Of a stretch of 57,157 nt of DNA, positions 18,669 to 27,936 are shown piece after piece. A model generated the notes under the pieces. The model made no database searches, was not told the origin of the DNA, and was given only the letters and a program-made list of their open reading frames with translations. The stretch's first letter is position 1; every line of letters begins with the position of its first letter. Source of the DNA: Desulfovibrio sp. TomC (GTDB lineage Bacteria > Desulfobacterota > Desulfovibrionia > Desulfovibrionales > Desulfovibrionaceae); assembly GCF_000801335.2 (NCBI RefSeq), contig NZ_JSEH01000028.1:1-57157 (forward strand), written 5' to 3'. Made by a program: the position numbers and the translations under genes.

Positions 18669-21152
18669 ATGGACAAGGAACACGACCCGAAGGCGGTCTC
18701 CGAGACGGAAGCCCCCGAGGCCGACGCGCCCAAGGCCGACACCGCTGCGGTGGCTGCCGGGAACGAAAGCGACGAGGCGACGCCGCCGGATATTCCGACC
18801 GAATTGCCGGTGTTGCCCGTGCGCGACATCGTGGTCTTCAATTATATGATCCTGCCGCTGTTTGTCGGCCGCGACAAGTCGGTCCAGGCCGTGGACGCGG
18901 CCCTAAACGGCTCGCGCTACATCCTGGTGCTCACCCAGAAGGACGAAAAGGTCGACGACCCCGGGGTGGACGACCTCTACCGGGTCGGCACGGTGGGCAT
19001 GATCATGCGCATGCTCAAGATGCCTGACGGCCGGCTCAAAGTGCTGGTCCAGGGCCTGACCCGGGCCCGGGTGAAGGACTTCAGCTCGTCTGAGCCGTAT
19101 CTCCAGGCCTCGGTGGAAGTGCTGGCCGAGCACGACCCCAAGGAAGCGACCCTGGAGCAGGAAGCCATGATGCGGGCCGCCCGGGAGCAGAGCGAAAAGA
19201 TCCTGTCGCTTCGGGGCATGGCCTCGGCCGACATCATGGCCGTTTTAAACAGCGTCAACGAACCCGGCCGGCTGGCCGACCTGGTGGCCTCCAACCTGCG
19301 GATGCGGGTGGAAGAGGCCCAGCGGCTGCTGGAGTGCGAGGACCCGGTGGAGCGGTTGCGGCTGGTCAACGACCAGCTGGTCAAGGAAGCCGAAGTGGCC
19401 ACCATGCAGGCCAAGATCCAGAACATGGCCAAAGAGGGCATGGACAAGGCGCAAAAGGACTTCTTCCTGCGCGAACAGCTCAAGGCCATTCGCCGGGAAC
19501 TCGGCGAGGGCGGCGAGGAGTCCGACGACCTTGAGGAGCTCAAAGAGGCCCTGGACAAGGTCGGGATGCCCAAGGAAGTGAAAAAGGAGACGGACAAGCA
19601 GCTCAAGAGGCTGGTGTCCATGCATCCCGATTCCTCCGAGGCCGGCGTCATCCGCACCTATCTCGACTGGATGGTGGACCTGCCCTGGAAAAAGATGTCC
19701 AAGGACCGGCTCGACATCAAGGAAGCCAAGCGCATTCTCGACGACGACCATTTCGATCTGGAAAAGGTCAAGGAGCGCATCCTCGAATACCTGTCGGTCA
19801 GAAAGCTCAATCCGGGCATGAAAGGCCCCATCCTGTGCTTCGTCGGCCCTCCGGGCGTGGGCAAGACCTCGCTTGGCCGGTCCATTGCCCGGGCCCTTGG
19901 CCGCAAGTTCGTGCGCATGTCGCTCGGCGGGATGCGCGACGAGGCGGAAATCCGGGGGCACCGGCGCACCTACATCGGCTCCATGCCCGGCCGGGTCATC
20001 CAGAGCATCAAACAGGCCGGCACCCGAAACCCGGTCATCATGCTCGATGAGATTGACAAGGTCGGTTCGGACTTCCGGGGCGATCCGTCTTCGGCCCTCC
20101 TTGAGGTGCTCGATCCCGAACAGAACAATTCCTTCTCGGACCACTACTTAAACGTGCCCTTTGACCTGTCCAAGGTGATGTTCATCTGTACGGCCAACAT
20201 GCTCGACACCATTCCGGCGGCGCTGCTTGACCGCATGGAAGTGATCCGCCTGCCCGGCTACACCGAGCAGGAGAAGGTCAAGATCGGCCGGCGCTACATT
20301 CTGCCGCGTCAGATCGAGGAAAACGGCCTGACCGCCGACGACGTGTCCATCTCCGATCTGGTGCTGGGCCGGGTGATCCGCGACTACACCCGCGAGGCCG
20401 GGCTTCGCAACTTCGAGCGCGAGGTCGGTTCGGTGTGCCGCAAACTGGCCCGCAGAAAGGCCGAGGGCGAGACGCCGCCGTTTCGGGTGACCATCTCGGC
20501 CCTGGAAAAGCTGCTTGGACCGGCGCGGTTCATGGACGACGAGCGCGAGGCCGATCTGCCGCCGGGCGTGGCCGTCGGGCTGGCCTGGACCCCGGTTGGC
20601 GGGGTGCTTTTGCACATCGAGGCGGCCACCACCCCGGGCAAGGGCGCGGTGCATCTGACCGGCAAGCTTGGCGAGGTCATGAAGGAATCGGCCCAGGCCG
20701 CGCTCACCTATGCCAAGTCCCGGGCCAAGGAACTCGGCATCGACCCCGAGGCCTTTGAGAAAAACGACATCCACATCCACGTGCCGGCCGGAGCCACGCC
20801 CAAGGACGGCCCGTCGGCCGGCGTCACCCTGGTCACGGCGCTCATCTCGCTTTTGACCAACACGCCGGTGTGCAACGATCTGGCCATGACCGGCGAGATT
20901 ACCTTGCGCGGCCGGGTGCTGCCGGTTGGCGGCATCAAGGAGAAGATCCTGGCGGCGGTGGCGGCCGGCATGAAGCAGGTCATCATTCCGGCCAAGAATA
21001 TGAAGGACATCCTGGATATTCCCAAGGATCTGCGCGGGCGCATCAAGATCATGCCGGTGGAGCGCATCGACGAGGTCTGGCCGTTGGCCTGCGCCAAGCC
21101 CGGGCTTGCGGCCAAGGCTGCGGCAACGCAGACGCCCGAGGCAACGGCTTAG
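18669..21152 (+). CDS. lon: ATP-dependent Lon protease
   Basis: 827 residues. It has an N-terminal Lon substrate-binding domain (LPVLPVRDIVVFNYM at about residue 45), a coiled-coil region and an AAA+ domain with Walker A GPPGVGKTS (about 394) and Walker B IMLDEID. The Ser-Lys protease domain has catalytic Ser in PKDGPSAG at about 716 and Lys about 43 residues later. It degrades misfolded and regulatory proteins. The ATG at 18669 has AAGGAG upstream, so it is preferred to the GTG at 18633. The N-terminal 35 residues are acidic and low in complexity. A strong hairpin terminator follows. Confidence 0.97.
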   Translation: MDKEHDPKAVSETEAPEADAPKADTAAVAAGNESDEATPPDIPTELPVLPVRDIVVFNYMILPLFVGRDKSVQAVDAALNGSRYILVLTQKDEKVDDPGVDDLYRVGTVGMIMRMLKMPDGRLKVLVQGLTRARVKDFSSSEPYLQASVEVLAEHDPKEATLEQEAMMRAAREQSEKILSLRGMASADIMAVLNSVNEPGRLADLVASNLRMRVEEAQRLLECEDPVERLRLVNDQLVKEAEVATMQAKIQNMAKEGMDKAQKDFFLREQLKAIRRELGEGGEESDDLEELKEALDKVGMPKEVKKETDKQLKRLVSMHPDSSEAGVIRTYLDWMVDLPWKKMSKDRLDIKEAKRILDDDHFDLEKVKERILEYLSVRKLNPGMKGPILCFVGPPGVGKTSLGRSIARALGRKFVRMSLGGMRDEAEIRGHRRTYIGSMPGRVIQSIKQAGTRNPVIMLDEIDKVGSDFRGDPSSALLEVLDPEQNNSFSDHYLNVPFDLSKVMFICTANMLDTIPAALLDRMEVIRLPGYTEQEKVKIGRRYILPRQIEENGLTADDVSISDLVLGRVIRDYTREAGLRNFEREVGSVCRKLARRKAEGETPPFRVTISALEKLLGPARFMDDEREADLPPGVAVGLAWTPVGGVLLHIEAATTPGKGAVHLTGKLGEVMKESAQAALTYAKSRAKELGIDPEAFEKNDIHIHVPAGATPKDGPSAGVTLVTALISLLTNTPVCNDLAMTGEITLRGRVLPVGGIKEKILAAVAAGMKQVIIPAKNMKDILDIPKDLRGRIKIMPVERIDEVWPLACAKPGLAAKAAATQTPEATA

Positions 21153-21177
21153 GCGAAAAGTCTGTACGGACGGCTTG

Positions 21178-21209
21178 AAAAGGCCGGAGCGGCGACGCTC
21201 CGGCCTTTT
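21178..21209 (+). terminator. Terminator after lon
   Basis: AAAAGGCCGGAGC (21178-21190) pairs perfectly with GCTCCGGCCTTTT (21197-21209) across a 6-base loop. It is flanked by A and T runs, so it can act in both directions. Confidence 0.9.
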
Positions 21210-21363
21210 GGCGTGTGATGGGGATACCGAAGCAGGATCGTTTGCGCGTCTCCCCTCCAGACAGCTTTTCTGGCGGCCGCTTGGGCGATGACGCAAAAGC
21301 GATCGAAGGCGCGGCCTCGGCGGAATGTGAAGAGACGTCGGCCGGCAGTCCTCCGAAACGGTC

Positions 21364-22518
21364 CTATTGGTCGGTGGTCTGTAGAAAACGTCTTGCGACC
21401 CATCCCTCTTCGCCTGATGCGAGCGTGGACTTGCACGTATCGCTCGACTTCTGTTCCTCTATTTTAACATGTGCAAAGACAGGTTCGTATCTGTCGACGC
21501 TGGAATCATACTCAACGCTGCTCATGAGTGTCAGTGTTGTCCCTTTGCACAGAATCCCTTCAGTTGATCCGTGTCCAAAATAGGGTTGTCTTCTCAGTTT
21601 CGTCCTGTCAGCAACAACTATTACTTTGGTGTCTTTTTCCCAGGGAAGGTTGTGGTCAAAGAACATTTCTTCTTCATGACTGGAGTCCCACGATCTTGAG
21701 CGGGGCGACGAGTAGATTCTTACAGATGCGGGCAGTTGGTCGGCCGATATCAATGCCCATTTGGCATGATGCGGGCTGGCACTAGCAGCTATTTCGAACA
21801 CGCCGGAGTCGGATGGACGGATCTGTGTGGCAGTTATTTCCTTGTTAAGCAGTAATTGTTTGATGCAATCTTTGTGGTTGTCTGCTGCATTGCACTTCTC
21901 GGTGAAGTAAGTATTTCCCGCTGCAAGGTCTACGAGGATGGAGGTTATTTTTGATTTGTCGATGGTTTTGTTGTCGATCAACTTCGTATCGCTTGTCTGT
22001 TTCGCAAAATCCTGCATGATATGATACTGAATATCATATTTCAGTTCGTCGTTAATGGGGAGCAGGACAAACCAGCACTCTTTTGGATCGTAGAATTTCA
22101 ATATGTCTCCCCCTTTCAGCGTATTGCATCCAAGATAGGTCTTATTGCTCGTCATTTCATCTTCTGTCGACACGTTGTCGGGACGTATCGTCTTTGAGTA
22201 TACGAGTTGCGGCACCCGGTCTAAGTAGTAGAGGGCCGTATTGTTCGTCTTCTTTAGAAATTCGACTTGTTCCGCGAGGTTTGCCTTTGCATTGTTTGTC
22301 GCTATAAAAGTGCATATTGCCGCAATGAGCCCGATGATGATAATGGTAATGCGCAATGAAGCGGAAATTGATTTTTGTGTATACGAGGTTACGGTCTTGA
22401 GGTTGTGCATTTCTTGCGAATCGATAATGCCCTGCACGTAATCTGTTTCCAAGAGTGAAAGGAGGAGAGGGAGCGCCGCTAAAAATAAACTGCAAAAGAA
22501 TAGGAAACCATCGTTCAT
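21364..22518 (-). CDS. Unknown membrane protein with C-terminal SH3-like segment
   Basis: 384 residues. Two hydrophobic helices (about 4-22 and 54-73) anchor the N-terminus, and the rest is soluble. The last 60 residues (KLRRQPYFGHGS, then GEEGWVARRFL) resemble a bacterial SH3 domain, which often binds cell-wall peptides. I know no family for the central part. The ribosome site AAAAGGAGG is strong. The gene and its upstream region are distinctly AT-richer and use more A/T-ending codons than lon and nrdJ on either side, which suggests acquisition. It could be an envelope stress or defence protein, but nothing in the sequence decides this. Confidence 0.6.
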   Translation of the reverse strand: MNDGFLFFCSLFLAALPLLLSLLETDYVQGIIDSQEMHNLKTVTSYTQKSISASLRITIIIIGLIAAICTFIATNNAKANLAEQVEFLKKTNNTALYYLDRVPQLVYSKTIRPDNVSTEDEMTSNKTYLGCNTLKGGDILKFYDPKECWFVLLPINDELKYDIQYHIMQDFAKQTSDTKLIDNKTIDKSKITSILVDLAAGNTYFTEKCNAADNHKDCIKQLLLNKEITATQIRPSDSGVFEIAASASPHHAKWALISADQLPASVRIYSSPRSRSWDSSHEEEMFFDHNLPWEKDTKVIVVADRTKLRRQPYFGHGSTEGILCKGTTLTLMSSVEYDSSVDRYEPVFAHVKIEEQKSSDTCKSTLASGEEGWVARRFLQTTDQ

Positions 22519-22915
22519 TTGAAACCTCCTTTTCGAGAAATGCGTATGGAAATAGCCCCGGGAGTGGTATTGCTCTTGATGCGCAGGGGAACTCGGCTGG
22601 TCGTCGGAAATGTAATGGCTAAGCGATAGCTTGTCTGCGGAAAAATGTTAATGCCTTTTTTGAAATTGGCAGCGCTTATTTTTTTGTAAGCATATTCCCG
22701 AAGTTATGTCGGGCGCGGCAACAGCTTTTTGCTCCCTTCGGCATGTGCGATGGTGGCAATCACCATGGATTTGGTGTACTCATCCGGGCGGGGAGAGGAG
22801 GTCGTTTGGCCAATCGCCGAAAGACCAATTTGCTGATATATAAGGCTAAAATTTAAGCCGCCTTCCGGCGGCCACACTTTTTCATGCAACCGAAATCGGT
22901 TAGGAACTTCCGCCC
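22519..22915. other. Divergent AT-richer intergenic region upstream of nrdJ
   Basis: No convincing gene is seen. It must hold the promoter of the leftward membrane-protein gene and of nrdJ. A GCCGCC/GGCGGC hairpin at 22857-22872 followed by CACACTTTTT sits 44 bases before the nrdJ start and could be an attenuator or terminator. No NrdR box or B12 riboswitch could be recognised by eye. Confidence 0.4.
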
Positions 22916-25147
22916 ATGACCCACCTGCCCTTGCCCGCCGATCTGCCCGAGGCTGCTATCAACGACAACGCCATGGTGGTTCTGTCCAAGCGCTACCTCA
23001 AAAAGAACCCAGACGGCTCACCCGAGGAGGATGTCCGGGGACTGTTCTGGCGCGTGGCCGCGGCCATTGCCGCCGAAGAAGCCAAATATCCCGAGTCGTC
23101 CTGCACCCCTGAGGCCTTGGCCCGGAAATTTTACGACCTCATGGTCGGGATGCGCTTTCTGCCCAATTCCCCCACCCTCATGAACGCCGGCACGCCGCTT
23201 GGGCAGCTGGCCGCCTGCTTCGTGCTGCCGGTGGGCGATTCCATGGACGAAATTTTCGACGCCGTGAAATTTGCCGCCCTGATCCACAAATCCGGCGGCG
23301 GCACCGGCTTTTCTTTTTCCCGGCTTCGCCCCAAAAAAAGCCGCGTCGGCTCCACCGGCGGCGTGGCCTCCGGGCCGGTGTCGTTCATGCGGATTTTCAA
23401 CACCGCAACCGAGCAGGTCAAACAGGGCGGCACGAGGCGCGGGGCCAACATGGGCATCCTGCGCATCGACCATCCCGACATCCTGGAATTTATTTCCTGC
23501 AAGGAACGCGAAAACGAGCTGCAAAATTTCAATATCTCGGTGGCGCTGACCGAGCGCTTCATGCAGGCCGTGGAAAAGGGCGAGGACTATGACCTGATCG
23601 ACCCCCGGGACGGCTCGGTGCGAAGCCGGCTCTCGGCCAACGAGGTTTTTGCCCTGCTCGTGCGCAAGGCCTGGGAGTCGGGCGATCCGGGCATCGTCTT
23701 TCTCGACCGCATCAACCGCGACAACCCCACCCCGGCCCTGGGCGAGATCGAATCGACCAATCCCTGCGGCGAACAGCCCCTGCTGCCCTTTGAGGCCTGC
23801 AACCTCGGCTCCATCAATCTGTCGGTCTTCTACGATCCCCAGGCCAAGGACGGCATCGACTGGAAGGGCCTGACCGAAACCGTGCATCTGGCCGTGCGCT
23901 TCCTCGACAACGTCATCGACGCCTCGCGCTATCCCTTTGAGCAGATCACCGAAATGGTCCACGCCAACCGCAAGATCGGCCTTGGCGTCATGGGCTTTGC
24001 CGACCTGCTCTATCTGCTCGGCGTGCCCTACGACAGTACCGAAGCCCTGTCCCTGGCCGAAAAGCTCATGGAAACCATCCAGGCCGAGGCCCGGTCCGCC
24101 TCCAAGCTCCTGGCCGCCGAACGCGGCCCCTTCCCGGCCTATCCCGACTCCGTCTACGGCAAGCGCAATCTTGGCCCCTATCGAAACGCCACCACCACCA
24201 CCATCGCCCCAACCGGCACGCTGTCCATCATCGCCGGCTGCTCGTCGGGCATCGAACCGCTGTTTGCCCTGTCCTTTGCCCGCCACGTCATGGATGGGGA
24301 AAAGCTCGTGGAGGCCAACCCCCACTTTGTGGCCGCCCTCAAGGCCGCCGGCGCCCACTCCGACGCGCTCATGGAAGAGGTCACCCGCAAAGGCTCCATC
24401 GCCCATATCGGCATGCTGCCCGAGAGCCTGCGCGAGGTCTTTGTCACCGCCATGGACATCGAGCCGGTCTGGCACCTCAAGATGCAGGCCGCCTTCCAGA
24501 AATATACCGACAATGCCGTGTCCAAGACCGTGAACCTGCCAGGCTCCGCCACCCAGGAAGACATCCGGGGCATTTACTGGCTGGCCTACGAACTGGGCTG
24601 CAAAGGCGTGACCGTCTACCGCGACGGCTGCAAGGCCAATCAGGTGCTGTGCACCGGCGACGGCGCGCCGGTCGATCCGGCCAAGCCGCAAAGCAAGGTG
24701 CGCACCCGGCCGGACATCGTCTTCGGCTTCACCCAGAAGGTCAAAACCGGCATGGGCGAACTCTACCTCACCGTCAACGAGATCGACGGCAAACCCTTCG
24801 AGGTCTTCGCCACCATCGGCAAATCCGGCCGTTCGGTGACGGCCAAGGCCGAGGCCATCGGCCGCCTCGTCTCCCTGGCCTTGCGCTCCGGAGTCGGCGT
24901 GGAAGCCATCGTGGGCCAGCTCAAAGGCATTGGCGGCGAAAACCCGGTGTTCCAGAAAAAGGGCCTGCTGCTCTCCATCCCCGACGCCGTGTCCTGGGTG
25001 CTGGAAAACCGCTACATGGAAGGCCGGACCGTGCGCGACGACACCGCCAACCTCGGCCACCCGCAATGCCCGGACTGCGGCGCAGACCTCGTCTTCGAAG
25101 AAGGCTGCCACGCCTGCAAGAACTGCGGCTATACCAAGTGCGGTTGA
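22916..25147 (+). CDS. nrdJ: Adenosylcobalamin-dependent (class II) ribonucleotide reductase
   Basis: 743 residues. It has the RNR barrel typical of the B12-dependent class, with FLPNSPTLMNAGTPLGQLAA near residue 80 and NPCGEQPLLPFEACNLGSIN near 282, which contains an active-site Cys. A TSCPD-like domain (about 605-680) and a Cys-rich tail (CPDCGADL then CHACKNCGYTKC) that could pass on reducing equivalents or bind zinc complete the chain. It makes deoxyribonucleotides with adenosylcobalamin and works with or without oxygen. It complements the oxygen-sensitive NrdD earlier in the window. Confidence 0.95.
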   Translation: MTHLPLPADLPEAAINDNAMVVLSKRYLKKNPDGSPEEDVRGLFWRVAAAIAAEEAKYPESSCTPEALARKFYDLMVGMRFLPNSPTLMNAGTPLGQLAACFVLPVGDSMDEIFDAVKFAALIHKSGGGTGFSFSRLRPKKSRVGSTGGVASGPVSFMRIFNTATEQVKQGGTRRGANMGILRIDHPDILEFISCKERENELQNFNISVALTERFMQAVEKGEDYDLIDPRDGSVRSRLSANEVFALLVRKAWESGDPGIVFLDRINRDNPTPALGEIESTNPCGEQPLLPFEACNLGSINLSVFYDPQAKDGIDWKGLTETVHLAVRFLDNVIDASRYPFEQITEMVHANRKIGLGVMGFADLLYLLGVPYDSTEALSLAEKLMETIQAEARSASKLLAAERGPFPAYPDSVYGKRNLGPYRNATTTTIAPTGTLSIIAGCSSGIEPLFALSFARHVMDGEKLVEANPHFVAALKAAGAHSDALMEEVTRKGSIAHIGMLPESLREVFVTAMDIEPVWHLKMQAAFQKYTDNAVSKTVNLPGSATQEDIRGIYWLAYELGCKGVTVYRDGCKANQVLCTGDGAPVDPAKPQSKVRTRPDIVFGFTQKVKTGMGELYLTVNEIDGKPFEVFATIGKSGRSVTAKAEAIGRLVSLALRSGVGVEAIVGQLKGIGGENPVFQKKGLLLSIPDAVSWVLENRYMEGRTVRDDTANLGHPQCPDCGADLVFEEGCHACKNCGYTKCG

Positions 25148-25167
25148 GGCGAGAGAAGCGAAAAGAT

Positions 25168-25204
25168 GCCTCCGGCGGCCGGGGGGATGATCCCCCCGGA
25201 CCCC
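25168..25204 (+). repeat. GC-rich palindromic intergenic element (copy 2)
   Basis: GCCTCCGGCGGCC, a G6-ATGAT-C6 hairpin, then GGACCC. It is identical over about 37 bases to the copy at 26128-26164 and is inverted relative to the copy at 141-178. It lies just after nrdJ and could serve as its terminator. Confidence 0.8.
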
Positions 25205-25288
25205 GCAACGGGAGAAGTTGTTAAGGGGTTCTTGGCGCTGGCTGCTAATCCGGTCGGTCGTGGACCGGAAGCAGCCCAAGCAGAGGCT

Positions 25289-25316
25289 TGACGGGAACCA
25301 CCGTGGCTCCGGCGGC
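25289..25316 (+). repeat. Second intergenic repeat module
   Basis: Contains GGGAACCACCGTGGCTCC and then GGCGGC. Close copies occur at 21-48 (inverted) and 27385-27416. It lies between two copies of the hairpin element, so the elements are mosaics. Confidence 0.65.
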
Positions 25317-25421
25317 TGGAGGGAAAATAGTCCCCGGCCCGCTTGATAGAAAGGGGGGAGCGCAACGTCGCACTGGCGCGACATCTTTTTGGAAAAAACG
25401 TCTGGCCCCCTCGCCCCCCCC

Positions 25422-25470
25422 GTCAGGGAGGGTCCGGGAGGGGGTTACCCCCTCCCGGCCGCCGGAGGCA
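25422..25470 (-). repeat. GC-rich palindromic intergenic element (copy with GGGAGGGGGTTACC core)
   Basis: The reverse-oriented element has an altered loop. Its first 28 bases (25422-25449) are identical to 57130-57157 at the window edge. It ends with the shared GGCCGCCGGAGGCA arm. Confidence 0.75.
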
Positions 25471-25498
25471 TCTTCTCTTACGCGAGCACGAGGTTTTT

Positions 25499-26098
25499 TT
25501 GAGTAAAATAGACGACATCATCGCCCGCATGGAGGCTCTGGAAAAGGAGTTGGCGCAGGAGTTCGAGCAGGTCGGCGCCGAGGTCCGCTACACCATCGAA
25601 CGCAAGAAGGTTCATTTCACCAAGGAAGTACAGCAGCAGCATCAGCTTTTGGCCACAAAGTGGTCGGCGTATGTTGCGGAGTCCGGTTTCCTGAGAATGC
25701 TCTCCATGCCGCTTATCTGGGGAGCCGTCATTCCGGCCTTTTTCATGGACGTGACCGTCACCTTTTACCAGTTTGTCTGCTTTCCCATCTACGGCATCCC
25801 CAAGGTACGGCGCGGCGAGTATATCGTCATCGACCGCCACGCCCTGTCCTATCTCAATTGGATCGAAAAACTGAGCTGCGTCTACTGCGGCTATTTCAAT
25901 GGTCTGCTCGCTTTCGTGCGCGAAGTGGCCGCCCGCACCGAACAGTACTGGTGTCCCATCCGCCACGCCCGCACCCCCAAGTCCACCCACTCCCGCTACC
26001 GTTTCTTCCTGGAATACGGCGACGCCGAAGGCTACCGGGCGCGCCTGGAAACCGTGCGCCGCCAGTTCGACGACCTGCGCGGACGCGGGAAAGGGTAG
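25499..26098 (+). CDS. Conserved membrane-associated protein of unknown function
   Basis: 199 residues from an unusual TTG start (MSKIDDIIAR), with AGG about 7 bases upstream; an ATG at 25529 is an alternative. The N-terminal 50 residues form a coiled coil (MEALEKELAQEFEQVGAEVR). A hydrophobic segment follows (about 75-100), then FPIYGIPKVRRGEYIVIDRH, then VYCGYFNGLLAFVREVAART. I recall this pattern from a widely distributed proteobacterial family without assigned function. The Cys pair may bind a metal or form a disulfide. It is flanked on both sides by repeats. Confidence 0.7.
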   Translation: MSKIDDIIARMEALEKELAQEFEQVGAEVRYTIERKKVHFTKEVQQQHQLLATKWSAYVAESGFLRMLSMPLIWGAVIPAFFMDVTVTFYQFVCFPIYGIPKVRRGEYIVIDRHALSYLNWIEKLSCVYCGYFNGLLAFVREVAARTEQYWCPIRHARTPKSTHSRYRFFLEYGDAEGYRARLETVRRQFDDLRGRGKG

Positions 26099-26352
26099 GG
26101 GGAGAGGGGGAGAAGAGAGGAAAGAGGGCCTCCGGCGGCCGGGGGGATGATCCCCCCGGACCCCTGCAAAGGGAAAGGGGGGGTGAAGCCAGCAGGCACA
26201 GGGTGGGTTGCGTGGTCAAGAATACGCCGTGAACCACAGGCCTAACGGGTCGCCGCGCGTCCACCCACCCTTTGAAAAGAAAAAAGTTTTTGGGGAGGGA
26301 GGGGTTCCCTCCCCCACATTCCCTCGCCCTCTCGCCCTTTTGCCACCCGTGG
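26099..26352. repeat. Repeat-filled intergenic region with hairpin terminator for the USP gene
   Basis: It contains the hairpin element at 26128-26164 and a second inverted repeat (GGGGAGGG at 26292-26299 with CCCTCCCC at 26307-26314). On the minus strand the second is followed by AAAAACTTTTTTCTTTT, so it can terminate the leftward stress-protein gene. No gene is seen. Confidence 0.6.
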
Positions 26353-27222
26353 CTACTTGCACAACCACAGGGCCGCGTGTTCGATGCCGCGCAGGATTTT
26401 AAGGCTGGTGGTGGCGAAGATGTGTTCCAGCGAGGACGGCTTGTGGCTGGTGCGGCCGATGGCCACGGCCGCGTATTTGCCGTTCTCGGCTTCGGCCAGG
26501 ATGGTCCGGGCCGGGTTGGCCGAGGTGAGCACTTTGACGCTGATGCGCTCATCAGGCACGCCGTTGGCTTTGATTTCGGCCAGGGCGCGGCCGAAAATCT
26601 GCTCTGCGTCGACGCAGCGGTCATCACCGCAGACATGCAGCAGGGTGATGGCATGCTCCGGGTCGTGGCGCACCATGAACCCGGCATGGTCGGCCACCCG
26701 CATACATTCTTCCGACCCATCCACGCACACCAGCACGTTTTTGCGGCCGCGCTCCGGGTTGCGGCAGATCCAGATGGGAAACGACAGCGATTCCCAAAGA
26801 ATGCGGTGCGACACTGAATCCGTCACCATCTCCTCAAACCAGGACAGGCCGCGCCGGCCCAGCACCGCCGCATCATAGAGCCCTTCCTCGGATTCCCGGA
26901 CGATCTCCTTGACCGTGCCGAGTTTGCCCTGGGAAAACTTGACCAGCACCTGCTCTTTGGAAAACCCCATGGAATACAGCCACTCCTTGGCCTTTCCCAT
27001 GGCCGGCACACCGCGCGTAACCTTGTCTTCCTCGATATGCACGATGGCTTCAGGGTTGGCTTCGAGATCAATGGGGTCAAGCCGCCAGTCGGGCTTGCGC
27101 GGCACCACATAAAAGAGCGTGAGTTTGAGGTCTTCGCGGTTGGCGAAAAAATTATGTACGAACCGAAGGCTTTGGGAGGTTTGGTACTCGTTGCTGACGG
27201 TCACCAGGAGATGTTTTTCCAT
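26353..27222 (-). CDS. Universal stress protein, two tandem USP domains
   Basis: 289 residues. Domain 1 spans about residues 1-150 and domain 2 about 155-289. Domain 2 opens with KNVLVCVDGSEECMRV, a typical first strand and Asp of the USP fold. ATP-binding loops are partly degenerate (VLGRRGLSWFEE, then AIGRTSHKPSS). Tandem UspE-like proteins help cells survive starvation and oxidative stress. AAGGA precedes the ATG at 27222. The open frame continues 12 codons upstream without similarity. Confidence 0.87.
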   Translation of the reverse strand: MEKHLLVTVSNEYQTSQSLRFVHNFFANREDLKLTLFYVVPRKPDWRLDPIDLEANPEAIVHIEEDKVTRGVPAMGKAKEWLYSMGFSKEQVLVKFSQGKLGTVKEIVRESEEGLYDAAVLGRRGLSWFEEMVTDSVSHRILWESLSFPIWICRNPERGRKNVLVCVDGSEECMRVADHAGFMVRHDPEHAITLLHVCGDDRCVDAEQIFGRALAEIKANGVPDERISVKVLTSANPARTILAEAENGKYAAVAIGRTSHKPSSLEHIFATTSLKILRGIEHAALWLCK

Positions 27223-27598
27223 GAGCCTGATCCTTGGGGCGCAGGAGCCCGTGTTCAAGGGTGTTCGTTAAATGTTTGCGCGGGAATCCTTACGGGGAAG
27301 CCCCCGGCCCCCCCAAAAAAATGGGTCAAGGGGAGTGGCGTTGCCGCGACGGCGAGCGGGAGCGGGGAAAAAATTGAGCGTGCAGTGAACCACCGTTGCT
27401 CCGGCGGCCAAAGGGCCGGGACAGTTTAAAACAAGTATGGTTTCAGCATGTTGTCTGCTCGGGCCAAGCCATGCCCGGGATCTGGAAATGGGCTTGGTAC
27501 AGACGGACTATCAGGTTTGGATAAAACATCTTGCGTCGGGTTGGAAAGCGCTTATTGTCTCTTTCGACGTTGAGAGTCAATTTCAAGGAGTCCGGTCT
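27223..27598. repeat. Intergenic repeat modules between USP and Feo-associated genes
   Basis: Positions 27335-27372 (core GTGGCGTTGCCGCGACG, GAGCGGGAGCG) recur at 56990-57030. Positions 27385-27416 carry the AACCACCGTTGCTCC module also seen at 1-48 and 25289. The remaining AT-richer part before 27598 probably holds the promoter of the small gene that follows. Confidence 0.6.
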
Positions 27599-27772
27599 AT
27601 GGATACGCTCATCGTGGCTGTGATTGTGGCGGCGGCGGCCTGGTACGTCTTTCGCAAATTTTTCGGCAAAAAGGCCGGGGCCTGCGGCTGCGGCTGTAGC
27701 GGCGGCTCCTGCGGCAACGGGACCAGGCCGCAACCAGGCGGCTCGTGTTGCGAACCGGGCAGGCGTCTGTAG
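27599..27772 (+). CDS. FeoB-associated Cys-rich membrane peptide
   Basis: 57 residues. One transmembrane helix (DTLIVAVIVAAAAWYVFRKF) is followed by a Cys/Gly-rich tail (KKAGACGCGCSGGSC). This is the pattern of FeoB-associated Cys-rich membrane proteins, thought to accompany ferrous-iron transport. Here no feoA or feoB is adjacent. AAGGAG precedes the ATG, and a strong terminator lies about 50 bases downstream. Confidence 0.8.
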   Translation: MDTLIVAVIVAAAAWYVFRKFFGKKAGACGCGCSGGSCGNGTRPQPGGSCCEPGRRL

Positions 27773-27822
27773 AGACGCTGTGGTCTGGGGCTGGTATCGG
27801 AGCGCGAAGGGCGCCTGAGGCA

Positions 27823-27865
27823 ACAGACAAACCGGAAAGGCCAAGAGCTTCCGGTTTGTCTGTTT
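27823..27865 (+). terminator. Strong terminator after the Feo-associated gene
   Basis: A 15-bp perfect stem (27823-27837 with 27849-27863) has an 11-base loop and a following TT. The convergent chemoreceptor gene ends at 27937, so it may serve both sides. Confidence 0.85.
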
Positions 27866-27936
27866 GATGCCGCCCGGGTCGGGCTATTGCCTCTTGTCGT
27901 CAGGGCCGGGCCGTTTCGGCCGACTGTCCGGTTGAC

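Noticed and set aside
22704-22889. A 61-codon leftward frame upstream of nrdJ
   Set aside because: It has no ribosome site or similarity, and lies in the nrdJ promoter region.
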